Shown here: in pieces, positions 41,499 through 51,122 of the stretch
Numbering within the stretch: the stretch's first letter is position 1
Layout: each line of letters begins with the position of its first letter
Source of the DNA: an uncultured Eubacteriales bacterium
GTDB lineage: Bacteria > Bacillota > Clostridia > Oscillospirales > Acutalibacteraceae
Reading direction: 5' to 3'
Length of the DNA stretch: 54,413 nt
NCBI GenBank assembly: GCA_900316385.1
Contig: ONCP01000011.1
Coordinates: 1 to 54,413, forward strand
Program-made: the position numbers and the translations under genes
Notes under the pieces: generated by a model
The model's database searches: none
The model's input: the letters and a program-made list of their open reading frames with translations, nothing else
What the model was told of the DNA's origin: nothing

Positions 41499-43031
41499 AT
41501 GGTAATAAAGTGTAAGAGCTTCGGATTGTTCGGTATAGACTGCTATCCTGTTGATGTTGAGGTCGCGATCTCGCGCGGAAACGCGCTGTTTGATATGGTC
41601 GGGCTTCCCGACACCGCCGTAAAGGAGAGCAAGGACAGGGTGCGCACCGCGTTCAAGAACTGCGGCTTTGATTTCCCTGTTTCAAGAATCACCGTGAACC
41701 TCGCTCCCGCGGATACCAGAAAGGAGGGTCCGATCTACGATCTTCCAATCTTTATGGCGCTGTTAAAGGCGACTGGAAATCTCAATGCCGATTTCTCTGA
41801 TTGTGCCTTTCTCGGCGAGCTTAGTCTGTCGGGAGATGTAAGGTCGGTCAACGGCGTGCTGCCGATGGCGATAAAGGCGATGGAGCTCGGTGTAAAAAAG
41901 CTCTTTGTGCCCGCCGCCAACGCCTGCGAGGGCGCGGTTGTGAAGGGGATAGAGGTTTATCCCGTAAAAAGTGTTTATGAGCTTTATCAGCATTTTTCAA
42001 AGGTAAGACAGATCGCCCCCGCTGTTTATGAGGAAGGCGATGCGGCTTATGCCGTTGATATTCCCGATTTTTCACAGGTAAAGGGTCAGTATGAGGTGAA
42101 GCGCGCACTTGAGATAGCCGCCGCGGGCGGTCATAACGTTTTGCTTATCGGACCTCCCGGCTCGGGCAAGAGTATGCTCGCCAAGAGGCTTACAGGTATT
42201 TTGCCCGATATGACCTTTGAGGAAACTATCGAAACCACCAAAATCCATTCTATCGCAGGCGTGATACCCGAGGGCGTGTCGCTCATCAGGACGCGTCCGT
42301 TCCGTTCGCCTCATCACACCGTTTCAAATGTGGCTATGGCAGGCGGCGGCAACGGTATAGTGAAGCCCGGAGAGATCTCGCTCGCTAACAACGGCGTGCT
42401 TTTCCTTGACGAGTTGCCCGAGTTCGGACGCAAGACGATCGAAACGCTTCGCCAGCCCCTTGAGGACGGCTATGTTACCGTTTCGCGAGTGCACGGCAAG
42501 TTCACATATCCCTGTAACTTTATGCTCGTAGGCGCGATGAACCCATGTCCGTGCGGTTACTACAACCACCCGACGAGGAAATGCACCTGCTCTGAGAGGA
42601 AAATACACAATTATCTCAATCGGGTATCGGGTCCTCTTATCGACAGATTCGATATCCATATCGAGGTTCCGCCCGTTGATTACGACGATTTGACCGCTAA
42701 GTCGGGCGAGGAGAGCTCGGCTGAAATAAAGAAGCGCGTCAACAAGGCGAGAAAAATCCAGACAGAGCGTTACAAAAGCTCAAAAACCACCTGCAACGCC
42801 AGACTGAACGAGTCGGAGCTTGAAAAGTTCTGCGAGATCACCGAGGACGCCTCGGAGCTTTTGAAAACCGCGTTTGAGAATCTGGGGCTTTCGGCGAGAG
42901 CGTATAATCGCATTTTAAAGGTAGCGCGCACGATCGCCGACCTTGATGGAAGCGACAAAATCCAACTTCAGCACATCGCGGAGGCGATCCAGTACCGTTC
43001 TCTTGACAGAAAGTATTGGAACAAGATGTAA
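41499..43031 (+). CDS. YifB/ComM-family Mg-chelatase-like AAA ATPase
   Basis: The 510-residue protein has the three parts of the family: an N-terminal Lon-protease-like domain (CKSFGLFGIDCYPVDVEVAI), a central AAA+ ATPase with Walker A GPPGSGKSMLAKRLTG and Walker B VLFLDELPEF, and the C-terminal helical domain. A Cys-rich insertion (NPCPCGYYNHPTRKCTCSER) is typical. In Gram-negative bacteria ComM is a branch-migration helicase for natural transformation; here the role is not proven. ATG 41499 has GAGGGTGG upstream. Confidence 0.9.
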   Translation: MVIKCKSFGLFGIDCYPVDVEVAISRGNALFDMVGLPDTAVKESKDRVRTAFKNCGFDFPVSRITVNLAPADTRKEGPIYDLPIFMALLKATGNLNADFSDCAFLGELSLSGDVRSVNGVLPMAIKAMELGVKKLFVPAANACEGAVVKGIEVYPVKSVYELYQHFSKVRQIAPAVYEEGDAAYAVDIPDFSQVKGQYEVKRALEIAAAGGHNVLLIGPPGSGKSMLAKRLTGILPDMTFEETIETTKIHSIAGVIPEGVSLIRTRPFRSPHHTVSNVAMAGGGNGIVKPGEISLANNGVLFLDELPEFGRKTIETLRQPLEDGYVTVSRVHGKFTYPCNFMLVGAMNPCPCGYYNHPTRKCTCSERKIHNYLNRVSGPLIDRFDIHIEVPPVDYDDLTAKSGEESSAEIKKRVNKARKIQTERYKSSKTTCNARLNESELEKFCEITEDASELLKTAFENLGLSARAYNRILKVARTIADLDGSDKIQLQHIAEAIQYRSLDRKYWNKM

Positions 43032-43053
43032 AAATTGAAACAAGGCGTAAAAA

Positions 43054-43093
43054 CAGCGGAAGACCGTAAAGGCTTTTCGCTGCTCTTTTATTT
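43054..43093. terminator. Bidirectional terminator between yifB-like gene and htpG
   Basis: The imperfect 12-bp stem CAGCGGAAGACC/GGCTTTTCGCTG is followed by CTCTTTTATTTT on the plus strand and by GTTTTTACG on the minus strand. It serves both convergent genes. Confidence 0.7.
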
Positions 43094-43105
43094 TACATCA
43101 ATATT

Positions 43106-44983
43106 TCACATCAATTCGCAGACCAGATCAGCGTAGCCCGACGGATCTTCTATCGGAAGACCTGCGATCAGAAGCGCCTGATTGTAGAAGATCTCCGCGT
43201 ACTTCTTCGCCTTTTCGTCATCCTTGCCGATCAAGTCCTTCATCGCCTTGACTGCCTTGTGGTTCATATTGAGTTCAAGACATCTCTGAGCCTTCATACC
43301 TGCCTCGGGCTGCATAGCGTTGAAGTATTTCTCCATCTCAAAGCTGATTCCGCCCTTCGCGGTCATACAAACGGGGTGGCTTACAAGCTTCTTGCTAGCT
43401 ATAACCTCGCTGACTCTGTCGCCCAGAACGTCGCGGACGAATTTGAGCGCGTCCGAGCTGTCCTCGGGAGCTTCCTCGGGCGTTTCGGGCTCGATACCGA
43501 GATCGTCGCTGTCAACGCTTCTGAACTGCTTGCCGTTATACTCGGCGAGAGTCTGGAGTGTGAACTCGTCAATATCCTGAACGCAGTAGAGAATCTCAAA
43601 GCCCTTGTTGAGTACGGGCTCGGTCTGCGGAAGCTTGCTGATAGAATCAGCGTTCTCGCCTGTCGCGAAGTAGATGTACTTCTGCTCCTCGGGCATACGG
43701 TCAAGATATTCCGAGAGAGTCGTCAGCTTGTCAGAATTTGAGGACGGGAACATAAGCAGATCCTTGAGGTTGTCCTTGTGCATACCGTAATCGCTGACGA
43801 TGCCGTATTTGAGCTGTCTGCCGAACTCGTTGAAGAAGCCCTCGTAGGTTTCTCTGTCCTTCTTGAGCAGGGAGGAAAGCTCGTTTTTGATTTTCTTCTC
43901 AAGAGTGTTCGCAACTGTCTTGAGCTGGTGGTCGCGCTGAAGCACCTCGCGCGAAATATTGAGCGAGAAGTCCTGGCTGTCAACAACGCCCTTTACAAAG
44001 CGGAAGTGTTCGGGAAGAAGCTCCTCGCAGTTTTCCATGATAAGAACGCCGCTTGAGTAAAGCTGTAAGCCCTTTTTGTAGTCCTTTGTGTAGTAGTCGA
44101 ACGGGGTTTTTGAGGGGATGTAAAGCAGAGCCTTGTATGTGACGACGCCCTCGACCGAGGTGGTGATCACCTTTGCGGGCTTGTCGAACGCCATAAACTT
44201 GTTGTGGTAGAATTCCTCGTATTCCTCGTCCGTTACGTCCTTCCTCGGACGCTGCCAGATCGGAACCATCGAGTTGAGAGTTTCACGCTCGGTGACTGTC
44301 TCGTATTCGGGCTTTTCGCTGTCCTCTGTGCCCTCCTTCGCCTTTGTCCTCGACATATCCATCATGATAGGATAGCGGATGTAGTCGCTGTATTTCTTGA
44401 CGAGCTCGGAGATCCTGTACTGCTCAAGAAATTCGCTGTAATGCTCGTTGTCGGTATCCTCCTTGATGTGGAGCCTTACGACCGTTCCCACGCTGTCTTT
44501 GTCAGCTTCCCTGATGGTGTAGCCGTCGGCTCCCGACGAGCTCCATACGTACGCGCTGTCGGCGCCGTATTTTTTGGTGAGCACATCTACCTTGTCGGCG
44601 ACCATAAACGCGGAGTAAAAGCCTACGCCGAACTGACCGATGATGTCGATATCGTCCGCCTTTTCGTTCTCCTGCTTAAAGCGGTAAGAGCCTGACGAGG
44701 CGATAGTACCGAGGTTCTTGTCAAGGTCGTCCTTGTCCATTCCGATACCGTTATCCTCAATGATAAGCTCGCGGTTTTCCTTGTCAAGCTTGATGAAAAC
44801 GCGGAAATCCTCTCTCGACAGACCGACCTTGTCGTCTGTGAGCGAAAGGAAGCAGAGCTTGTCGATCGCGTCGCTCGCGTTGGAGATAAGCTCGCGCAGG
44901 AAGATTTCCTTGTGAGTGTAAATTGAGTTGATCATCAGATCCAGAAGTCTTTTGGACTCGGATTTGAACTGTTTTTTTGCCAT
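43106..44983 (-). CDS. htpG: Chaperone HtpG (Hsp90)
   Basis: The 625-residue protein is a complete bacterial Hsp90. The N-terminal GHKL ATPase has FLRELISNASDAIDKL, IEDNGIGMD and IGQFGVGFYSAFMVADKV. The middle domain has FDKPAKVITTSVEGVV and FRFVKGVVDSQDFSLNISRE, and the C-terminal dimerisation domain follows. The start is taken as ATG 44983 (MAKKQFKSES), with AAAGGG 9 bases upstream; ATG 44992 is too near that site. No CIRCE-like inverted repeat is seen upstream. Confidence 0.93.
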   Translation of the reverse strand: MAKKQFKSESKRLLDLMINSIYTHKEIFLRELISNASDAIDKLCFLSLTDDKVGLSREDFRVFIKLDKENRELIIEDNGIGMDKDDLDKNLGTIASSGSYRFKQENEKADDIDIIGQFGVGFYSAFMVADKVDVLTKKYGADSAYVWSSSGADGYTIREADKDSVGTVVRLHIKEDTDNEHYSEFLEQYRISELVKKYSDYIRYPIMMDMSRTKAKEGTEDSEKPEYETVTERETLNSMVPIWQRPRKDVTDEEYEEFYHNKFMAFDKPAKVITTSVEGVVTYKALLYIPSKTPFDYYTKDYKKGLQLYSSGVLIMENCEELLPEHFRFVKGVVDSQDFSLNISREVLQRDHQLKTVANTLEKKIKNELSSLLKKDRETYEGFFNEFGRQLKYGIVSDYGMHKDNLKDLLMFPSSNSDKLTTLSEYLDRMPEEQKYIYFATGENADSISKLPQTEPVLNKGFEILYCVQDIDEFTLQTLAEYNGKQFRSVDSDDLGIEPETPEEAPEDSSDALKFVRDVLGDRVSEVIASKKLVSHPVCMTAKGGISFEMEKYFNAMQPEAGMKAQRCLELNMNHKAVKAMKDLIGKDDEKAKKYAEIFYNQALLIAGLPIEDPSGYADLVCELM

Positions 44984-45095
44984 TTCTGTCATCCCTTTAA
45001 ATATATTATACCTTTATTATACTCCTTTCGTCCGAAAAATTCAAATTTTGAGTATGTACATCTCGCTCGATTTGTCTGTAAAAGTTTTATGCATG

Positions 45096-45124
45096 AAATT
45101 GCACTCAAGTGTGCAATTTTTTCT
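45096..45124 (+). terminator. Orphan plus-strand terminator hairpin upstream of the amidase
   Basis: A perfect 9-bp stem AAATTGCAC/GTGCAATTT with a six-base loop is followed by a T run (TTTTCTGTTTTTT). No plus-strand gene precedes it in the 253-base gap between htpG and the amidase. It may end a small RNA or act in the amidase leader. Confidence 0.6.
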
Positions 45125-45236
45125 GTTTTTTGGGGGTAAGTAGAGGGCGCCCCGACCTCGTTTTCCTAACTCCGTAACAAAGCGGAAAAAGGGGAATATA
45201 ATAGAATGAGCGAAAAACAGAAAGGAGTTCATCAAA

Positions 45237-46052
45237 ATGGCGGCAATAGACGGTAAAATTCTATTAAAGAATAATGATTGCTACAAGGAATACGACAAAA
45301 TGACCCCAAAGGGCATTGTCGTGCACTCTACGGGAGCGAACAACCCCAACCTCAGGCGGTATATAGCGCCCGACGACGGAATAATCGGCAAAAACGAGTA
45401 CGGCAACGACTGGAACAGACCGGGCGAGGACGTTTGCGTCCACGCGTTCATCGGAAAGGATAAGAACGGTATCGTCAGAACCTACCAGACGCTCCCCTTT
45501 GATATCTGCTGCTGGGGCTGCGGCGGCGGTTCAAAGGGCTCGTACAACTACGATCCCGCGTATATCCAGTTCGAGATGTGCGAGGACGACCTTACAAGCG
45601 AGAGCTATTGCAAGGCGGTTTATGAAAAGGCTGTCGCGCTCTGCGTTTATCTCTGTAAGAAGTACAAGCTCAGCGTCAGCAACATCGTAAGCCACAAGGA
45701 AGCGAGCGAGAGGGGCTACGCGTCAAGTCACGGCGATCCCGAGAACTGGCTTCCGCGCTTCGGCTATACAATGGACAGGCTCCGCAAGGACGTCAGGGAA
45801 AGGCTCGAACCCAGAACGCTCGACAAAAAGGGCTTTAAAAAGGGCGACAAGGGTCTGGGAGTGCTCGCGTTCAAGCAGCTCCTGATCCTTGCCTATGCTA
45901 AGGGCTTTGTGAAAACCAGAGTCAAAAACGACGATCTCTACGAGGAAAAAACCGTCAAGGCGGTAAATGAGCTGCTCAAGGGCTTCGGCTACCGCGAATC
46001 GGGAACAGCGGGCGAGAGGTTGATCAAAAAGCTTTACCGCAAGCTGAGATAA
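45237..46052 (+). CDS. N-acetylmuramoyl-L-alanine amidase (Amidase_2/PGRP type)
   Basis: The 271-residue protein cuts the amide bond between muramic acid and the stem peptide. The catalytic region begins GIVVHSTGANNPNLRRYI with the first zinc His, has DVCVHAFIGKDKNG and YIQFEMCED, and ends at VSHKEASERGYASSHGDPENW. The last 70 residues (KGDKGLGVLAFKQLLILAY) resemble a peptidoglycan-binding domain. There is no signal peptide. That layout is common in phage endolysins and in sporulation or phage-derived amidases of Clostridia. AAAGGAG precedes ATG at 9 bases. No holin or phage genes are nearby. Confidence 0.88.
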   Translation: MAAIDGKILLKNNDCYKEYDKMTPKGIVVHSTGANNPNLRRYIAPDDGIIGKNEYGNDWNRPGEDVCVHAFIGKDKNGIVRTYQTLPFDICCWGCGGGSKGSYNYDPAYIQFEMCEDDLTSESYCKAVYEKAVALCVYLCKKYKLSVSNIVSHKEASERGYASSHGDPENWLPRFGYTMDRLRKDVRERLEPRTLDKKGFKKGDKGLGVLAFKQLLILAYAKGFVKTRVKNDDLYEEKTVKAVNELLKGFGYRESGTAGERLIKKLYRKLR

Positions 46053-46056
46053 CGAA

Positions 46057-46084
46057 AGCCGCCGCGTTTTTCGCGGCGGCTGTT
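46057..46084 (+). terminator. Terminator of the amidase gene
   Basis: A perfect 10-bp stem AGCCGCCGCG/CGCGGCGGCT with a TTTTT loop starts 4 bases after the stop codon; the trailing GTTT is short. Confidence 0.7.
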
Positions 46085-46230
46085 TCGCTTTCTGCGATCT
46101 TTTTTTCAACGGTTTATTTCTATGTATTTTGCACAAACGGGAACTCGGTTTTTTTAGGTGAATAACTAATTTATTCGACGGCGTTATCTGTGATATAATT
46201 AAGTATCCTTATACTGAATCGGGGGATACG

Positions 46231-47454
46231 ATGATGAAAAAATATATCAGCCTCTTACTGACCGCCGTTATGCTTTTCGGTGTGCTTACCTGTGCTCCGA
46301 CGGCGGTTTTTGCCTCTGACTCCTCAGCTCTGCCGACGGGAGGGTCGGAAGGACAGGAGCCCGACTCCATATCCGAACCGCCTTCCACAGAGCCCGTAAC
46401 TTCGGGACAGGAGAATGAAACGTCTCAGCCGACCACTTCCGCGGCTACCGATGCTCCGACAGAGCCGCAGACAGTTTCGGATTACATTCTGTGCGGAAGC
46501 ATCAACGGCAAGGAAACTGAACCTGACGACGGTCTGCGTTTTTCTCCCGATAACACTCTGGAATACAGCTTTACCTCAAGCTCGTATGTTTACGTATACA
46601 AGGAGAGTACGCAGGAGCGCTTCTATGCCGACGGATATGTGTCGGGCGAAGTGAGCCGAGTCACTCTCACTAAGGGACCTTACACAAGCTATTCCAGTTC
46701 CTTTTCCGTCCCTGCGGCTACGGTGCGTATGCAGCTCACGGAGAATCCCGACGGAACGCTCGACTTTGAATACACTGTTCCCGCAAGCGGCTCAAACGGA
46801 AGGTACAGCTGGGAGTTTGATCCCGACTCCGAAACGCTTTATCTTTCGGGCACAAGCGTCACGACAACTTACGGTTGGAGAAACGGCTCGTATTTTTACG
46901 AAAAGTACGCTTGGAATTATTTTAAGAAAAACATAAAGCACGTTGTGATCAGCGAGGGCGTTACAAAGCTGGGCTATTCTGTTTTTGACGGATACTCAAG
47001 CCTGCAAAGCGTAAGTGTTCCGTCTACCGTTACATCTATCGGCGGTTACGCGTTCAGGAACTGCTCGCTTCTTTCCGAATTGACCTTGCCCGACGGCGTA
47101 ACGGAAATCGGCGAAAGCGCTTTTTATAACTGCTCAAGGCTCAGTGTTAATATCCCCGCGAATGTCGAAATCATAAATTCGGGCGCTTTCTCCAACAGCG
47201 GACTCAGCGGAGAGCTCGTTCTCCCCGCGTCCGTAAAGTCGGTCGGAAGCAGCGCTTTCGATTATTGCGAAATAACCAAGCTCGTCATAAGCGGCGATAT
47301 TGAGAGCTTCAGCTACGAAGCCTTGTCGAGATGCTATTCTCTGTCCGAGGTTGAGTTTAAGGCAACACCGCACAATTCAAGGCGCACGGCTTGCTTGAAT
47401 ATTATTCCGTCAGCTTGCCCAAAAAATCTCGGCAAGGCGTCAGCCTTACCTTGA
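46231..47454 (+). CDS. LRR surface protein, N-terminal fragment
   Basis: The 407 residues include a signal peptide (KKYISLLLTAVMLFGVLTC), a Pro/Thr/Glu-rich linker (about residues 30-85), an N-terminal beta domain ending in the SGSNGRYSWEFDPDSETLYL box that opens many BspA-type modules, and the first LRR_5 repeats (from about residue 235). The final 31 residues (from ATPHNSRRTA to the stop) are encoded by the inserted element, not by the gene. The product could be secreted as a truncated protein. Confidence 0.8.
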   Translation: MMKKYISLLLTAVMLFGVLTCAPTAVFASDSSALPTGGSEGQEPDSISEPPSTEPVTSGQENETSQPTTSAATDAPTEPQTVSDYILCGSINGKETEPDDGLRFSPDNTLEYSFTSSSYVYVYKESTQERFYADGYVSGEVSRVTLTKGPYTSYSSSFSVPAATVRMQLTENPDGTLDFEYTVPASGSNGRYSWEFDPDSETLYLSGTSVTTTYGWRNGSYFYEKYAWNYFKKNIKHVVISEGVTKLGYSVFDGYSSLQSVSVPSTVTSIGGYAFRNCSLLSELTLPDGVTEIGESAFYNCSRLSVNIPANVEIINSGAFSNSGLSGELVLPASVKSVGSSAFDYCEITKLVISGDIESFSYEALSRCYSLSEVEFKATPHNSRRTACLNIIPSACPKNLGKASALP

Positions 47455-47521
47455 TTTATTTGTACAACCTGACGAAAAATCTTACTGCGCAATCCGCACA
47501 CCTGAATTATGCGGTGTTGCC
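47361..47521. mobile_element. MITE-like 161-bp element with long inverted repeats and TTAA flanks
   Basis: The element starts GGCAACACCGCACAATTCAA and its other end, read on the opposite strand, starts GGCAACACCGCATAATTCAG. The similarity continues inward for about 57 bases (roughly three quarters identical), so nearly the whole element can fold as a hairpin. TTAA occurs on both sides (47357-47360 and 47522-47525), either as a target duplication or as part of the repeat. It has no gene. Its size and structure fit a miniature inverted-repeat element moved by a transposase encoded elsewhere. Confidence 0.8.
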
Positions 47522-50500
47522 TTAAATCGGGCGTTACTGCCGTATCGGGAATGTTTTTGTTCAATAATTCCTCGGTAATAAAAGTCACCTTACCGAAAAG
47601 TGTTAAAACCATTGAAGCCTACGCGTTTGGGAATTGCTCGTCGCTTAAGGAGATCAATCTCCCCGAGGGACTGAAGACAATCGGGGACAGCTCCTTCAGC
47701 GAATGCTCGTCGCTTGAAAGCGTTAGTATACCTGCCTCGGTTGAAAGCGTCGGCTACAACGCGTTCTCGCATTGCACGTCTATGACGTCGCTTAATATTT
47801 CCTCCGCTGCTACCGAGCTCATGGGCAACGCCTTCGGCACCTGCAGCGCGCTGACAGAGGTCGAGCTTCCCAACGGAACAACAGCAGTTCCCGAATATCT
47901 GTTCCCGTACTGCGAAAACCTCAAAAAGGTCACGCTGCCTCAAACAGTTACATCCATCGGTTCTGAGGCGTTTTTGAATTGTAAATCGCTTGAGGATATC
48001 GATAACCCCGCTTCGGTCATCTCGATCGGAAGCTCCGCGTTCAGCGGATGCCGCGCTCTTTCCGAGCTTACGCTCCCCGAGGGAGTAAAGACTGTCGAGG
48101 ATTCGACGTTTTTGAACTGTGTCATGCTTAAAGACCTTACTGTCAACGGAGAACTCACCTCGATCGGTAAAAGCGCCTTCAAAAACTGCCGTTTATTGAC
48201 CGAATTTACAGTTCCCGCAACAGTTACCTCGATCGGAGAAAGCGCCTTTGAGGGCTGCTCGTCGATTTCGGATTTTACTTTCCCGAAAACTTTCGGGGCG
48301 CTCGGCAAAGCTGTTTTAAAGGGCTGTTCCTCACTTGCTCGGGTAACGCTGAGCGATAATCTTTATACTATCGGAGATAACGCCTTTGACGGCTGTTCCG
48401 CGCTTGAGAGTATCGACCTTCCCGAGACGTTGCGCAGTATCGGCAACAGGGCGTTCGCCGAAAGCGGATTGAAAAGCCTGACTGTTCCCGATGCTTTTTA
48501 CAGCTTAGGAGAAGCCGCGTTTTCAGAGTGCTCGGAGCTTTCGGAGATAAATATTCCGTCAGCTGTCCAAACGCTCCCTCGATTTTTTTTACAGGGAAGC
48601 GGTATCACCAAAATAGATATCCCGAACAGTGTGACCACAATAGAAATAAGCTCTTTTTATAATTGCGACAAACTCGAGAGGGTGGATATTCCCGAAAGCG
48701 TGACAACGATTTACGCAAGCGCGTTTTCCGATTGCGCAGAGCTCAGCTATGTGTTCATACCCGACAGCGTAACAAACATTTTCAGTTACGCCTTTGATGG
48801 CTGTGAGAAGCTTGTCATAGTCTGTAATCCCGATTCCTACGCCGAGAGCTACGCTGTCCAAAACAATATCGCGTTTAAGTATATTAATTATTCAGGCAAG
48901 CTTGTTGTGAATACGGGCGACAAGTTCAACGGCTTTGTGCTTAAGGCTTCCGATTCACAGGGCAACTCCGTTTCCAGAGTGATCAAGGGAGGAAAGGGAG
49001 TTTTCTCGGGCTGCGACAAGCGACTTGAATACAAGGTTGAGCTTATCAACCGTTTCGGCAGGACAATAGCCGAAGAGAATAAAATCAAGCTTACCGACGA
49101 TATCACGACACTATCCTTTGAGGAGCTTGATTTGCCCGAATATTCCGTAAAGGTATTCGGCGACAACGGCGACGAGGTCGGCGGCTATACCGTCAGCTGG
49201 GCTGTGCTTAATCCGCTTTATGTCGAGTCCGATAACGAGATCCTCGCGGGTCTGAATATCGGCGACAGTATTTCCTGCTCCGTCAAGCTCGGCGACGAGC
49301 TCAAAAAAACCTATGAGGAGCCCGCGGCGGTGATCACAACCGTCACCGAGAAGCGTGGCGTCGTTGAGATACATCTCAAAAAAGCCGAAACAAAAATCGT
49401 CACTATCAAGGCGGTGGATTCCGACAACAAGCCCTTATCCGGCGCGGATATCGATATTGTCCAGAAAATCAGCGCAAAGACCAACACAGCGGCAAACTAT
49501 ACCACGGACGAAAACGGCGAGGTGTCGGTCACGCTCAGAACCATTGAAACCACCGTCAAGGCTTCAAGGCTTTCACATTTTTCCGCTTCGTGGAGCGGAG
49601 TTGTAGACGGAAGTGAGATCGTCGTCGTATTAAGGACGATCTCGGGAATGAAATTCACTCCGAATATCCCAGTCAGCTGTATTGAAAACACCGTCGGCTT
49701 TTCCGCCGCGACCGAGCCTGTCGCGGATTCGCTGACCTTTGCCGTCAGGAACAAAACGACGGGCACGGCAGTGGAAAGCTTCAGCTACCTTAACGGCTGT
49801 ATCACTATCCCCGAGGACAAGATCACAAGCGGCGATATTCTTGAATTTACCGCTGTTGACAATAACGGAGTTTATGCCGATGCGGCCGCGGAGGTTGAGT
49901 ACAAGGGCTCCGACCTCAGCTTCGATATGGAGCTTGCGGAAAAGGGAAGGATCAACGTATCTTATTCCTCAAACAACGACAGAAACCTTGCAATCATATT
50001 CAATTCGGACGGAAGCTACGCTCAAACGCTCGACCTCGAAAAGAACGCGCTCAGCGATAACCTCGACAGCGGGGATTATAAGGTCGTCCTCATCGGCTAT
50101 TCCTCAATGCTCTATAAGGTCAGGTCGGTTTACGACGTCGGCTCCTGCGGACTGGAGGAGAACACACATTATATAACAAGGGACGTAACCGTCAAAAACG
50201 GTGAGCTCACAAGCGTTGACGACGCGGCGATACCCGAGTTCAACGACGAGACGATCCTCTTTGTCGATAAGAGCAAAACCTCGCTGAGCGTTAATCCGAC
50301 GTCGATCGTTGTCGGAAAGCGCTCGACTCTGACGATCAATTATTCCCTGCTTGGCAAGTATGCCGACTCGTGTTCGGTCAGCGCGGTCGAGGTTTACCTC
50401 CCCGACGGGTTAAAGCCGTATGAGAACATCGTTGTAAATAAGTTCCATACCTCTGATTTTGAGCTTGACGGAAGCAAGATGATAATTCCCGTAACCGAGA

Positions 50501-51069
50501 AGTGCGGCAAGCTCGTCATTTCGCTTTTCGGCGAGGCTTACGTTGAGGACGAGAGCGTTTTCGCGAAGCTGAGAATCGAGAAAAACGGCAGCGAGCTTAC
50601 GCAGCCCATAGGATCGGCGAATATCACCATGAAGGAGAGCTTCTCCGTTCCCGCGAAAACCTCGCTTGCCGAGTTTAACGTTTCGGGAAGCGTAGGCGCG
50701 AGAGCGGCGGTCGATATCTACGTAGACGGCAAGCTGCAAAAAACAGTCACCGCCAGCCAGATGGGAAGCTTCAAGACAAGCGTGAAGCTGAGCGATACCT
50801 TCAGCCATACTTATCACGAGATAAGGTTCGAGACCGAGAACGCTATGGGGGAGACGTACCGCTCAAAAACCTATGACGTAGAGTTTGAAAAGAACTATAC
50901 ATATGTTGACAGCATTTCGATGAGCCCGAACGGAATGTACGGCGGCTCGGTCAAGCTGTACAGCGCGGACGGTAATTATTCGGGCTCCTATTATTACTGG
51001 CCCGGAAAATACGACACTCTTACATATACCGTGGAGTTTGTCGGAACCGTCTCGAATCTGGCAACGTAA
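47509..51069 (+). CDS. LRR surface protein, middle fragment
   Basis: The open frame's ATG 47509 lies inside the right end of the inserted element and has no ribosome site; true gene sequence begins at codon 47524. The first 450 residues are about 19 LRR_5 repeats of roughly 23 residues (for example VTSIGESAFEGCSSISDFTF). Several beta-sandwich domains follow, including CarboxypepD-regulatory-like and Big-like segments. The frame ends at TAA 51067-51069, caused by the frameshift. It is unlikely to be translated on its own. Confidence 0.75.
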   Translation: MRCCLKSGVTAVSGMFLFNNSSVIKVTLPKSVKTIEAYAFGNCSSLKEINLPEGLKTIGDSSFSECSSLESVSIPASVESVGYNAFSHCTSMTSLNISSAATELMGNAFGTCSALTEVELPNGTTAVPEYLFPYCENLKKVTLPQTVTSIGSEAFLNCKSLEDIDNPASVISIGSSAFSGCRALSELTLPEGVKTVEDSTFLNCVMLKDLTVNGELTSIGKSAFKNCRLLTEFTVPATVTSIGESAFEGCSSISDFTFPKTFGALGKAVLKGCSSLARVTLSDNLYTIGDNAFDGCSALESIDLPETLRSIGNRAFAESGLKSLTVPDAFYSLGEAAFSECSELSEINIPSAVQTLPRFFLQGSGITKIDIPNSVTTIEISSFYNCDKLERVDIPESVTTIYASAFSDCAELSYVFIPDSVTNIFSYAFDGCEKLVIVCNPDSYAESYAVQNNIAFKYINYSGKLVVNTGDKFNGFVLKASDSQGNSVSRVIKGGKGVFSGCDKRLEYKVELINRFGRTIAEENKIKLTDDITTLSFEELDLPEYSVKVFGDNGDEVGGYTVSWAVLNPLYVESDNEILAGLNIGDSISCSVKLGDELKKTYEEPAAVITTVTEKRGVVEIHLKKAETKIVTIKAVDSDNKPLSGADIDIVQKISAKTNTAANYTTDENGEVSVTLRTIETTVKASRLSHFSASWSGVVDGSEIVVVLRTISGMKFTPNIPVSCIENTVGFSAATEPVADSLTFAVRNKTTGTAVESFSYLNGCITIPEDKITSGDILEFTAVDNNGVYADAAAEVEYKGSDLSFDMELAEKGRINVSYSSNNDRNLAIIFNSDGSYAQTLDLEKNALSDNLDSGDYKVVLIGYSSMLYKVRSVYDVGSCGLEENTHYITRDVTVKNGELTSVDDAAIPEFNDETILFVDKSKTSLSVNPTSIVVGKRSTLTINYSLLGKYADSCSVSAVEVYLPDGLKPYENIVVNKFHTSDFELDGSKMIIPVTEKCGKLVISLFGEAYVEDESVFAKLRIEKNGSELTQPIGSANITMKESFSVPAKTSLAEFNVSGSVGARAAVDIYVDGKLQKTVTASQMGSFKTSVKLSDTFSHTYHEIRFETENAMGETYRSKTYDVEFEKNYTYVDSISMSPNGMYGGSVKLYSADGNYSGSYYYWPGKYDTLTYTVEFVGTVSNLAT

Positions 51070-51122
51070 AGCTTATTTCCACCGCCTCCAACGGCGAGAA
51101 GGTCACTATCCCGCTCAAGCGC

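Noticed and set aside
45237..46052. Prophage lysis module
   Set aside because: Although the amidase resembles endolysins, no holin, tail or integrase gene is near it.
47509..47523. ATG 47509 as the start of an independent LRR protein
   Set aside because: The ATG lies in the inverted end of the inserted element and has no ribosome site; the frame continues the upstream gene after the element is removed.
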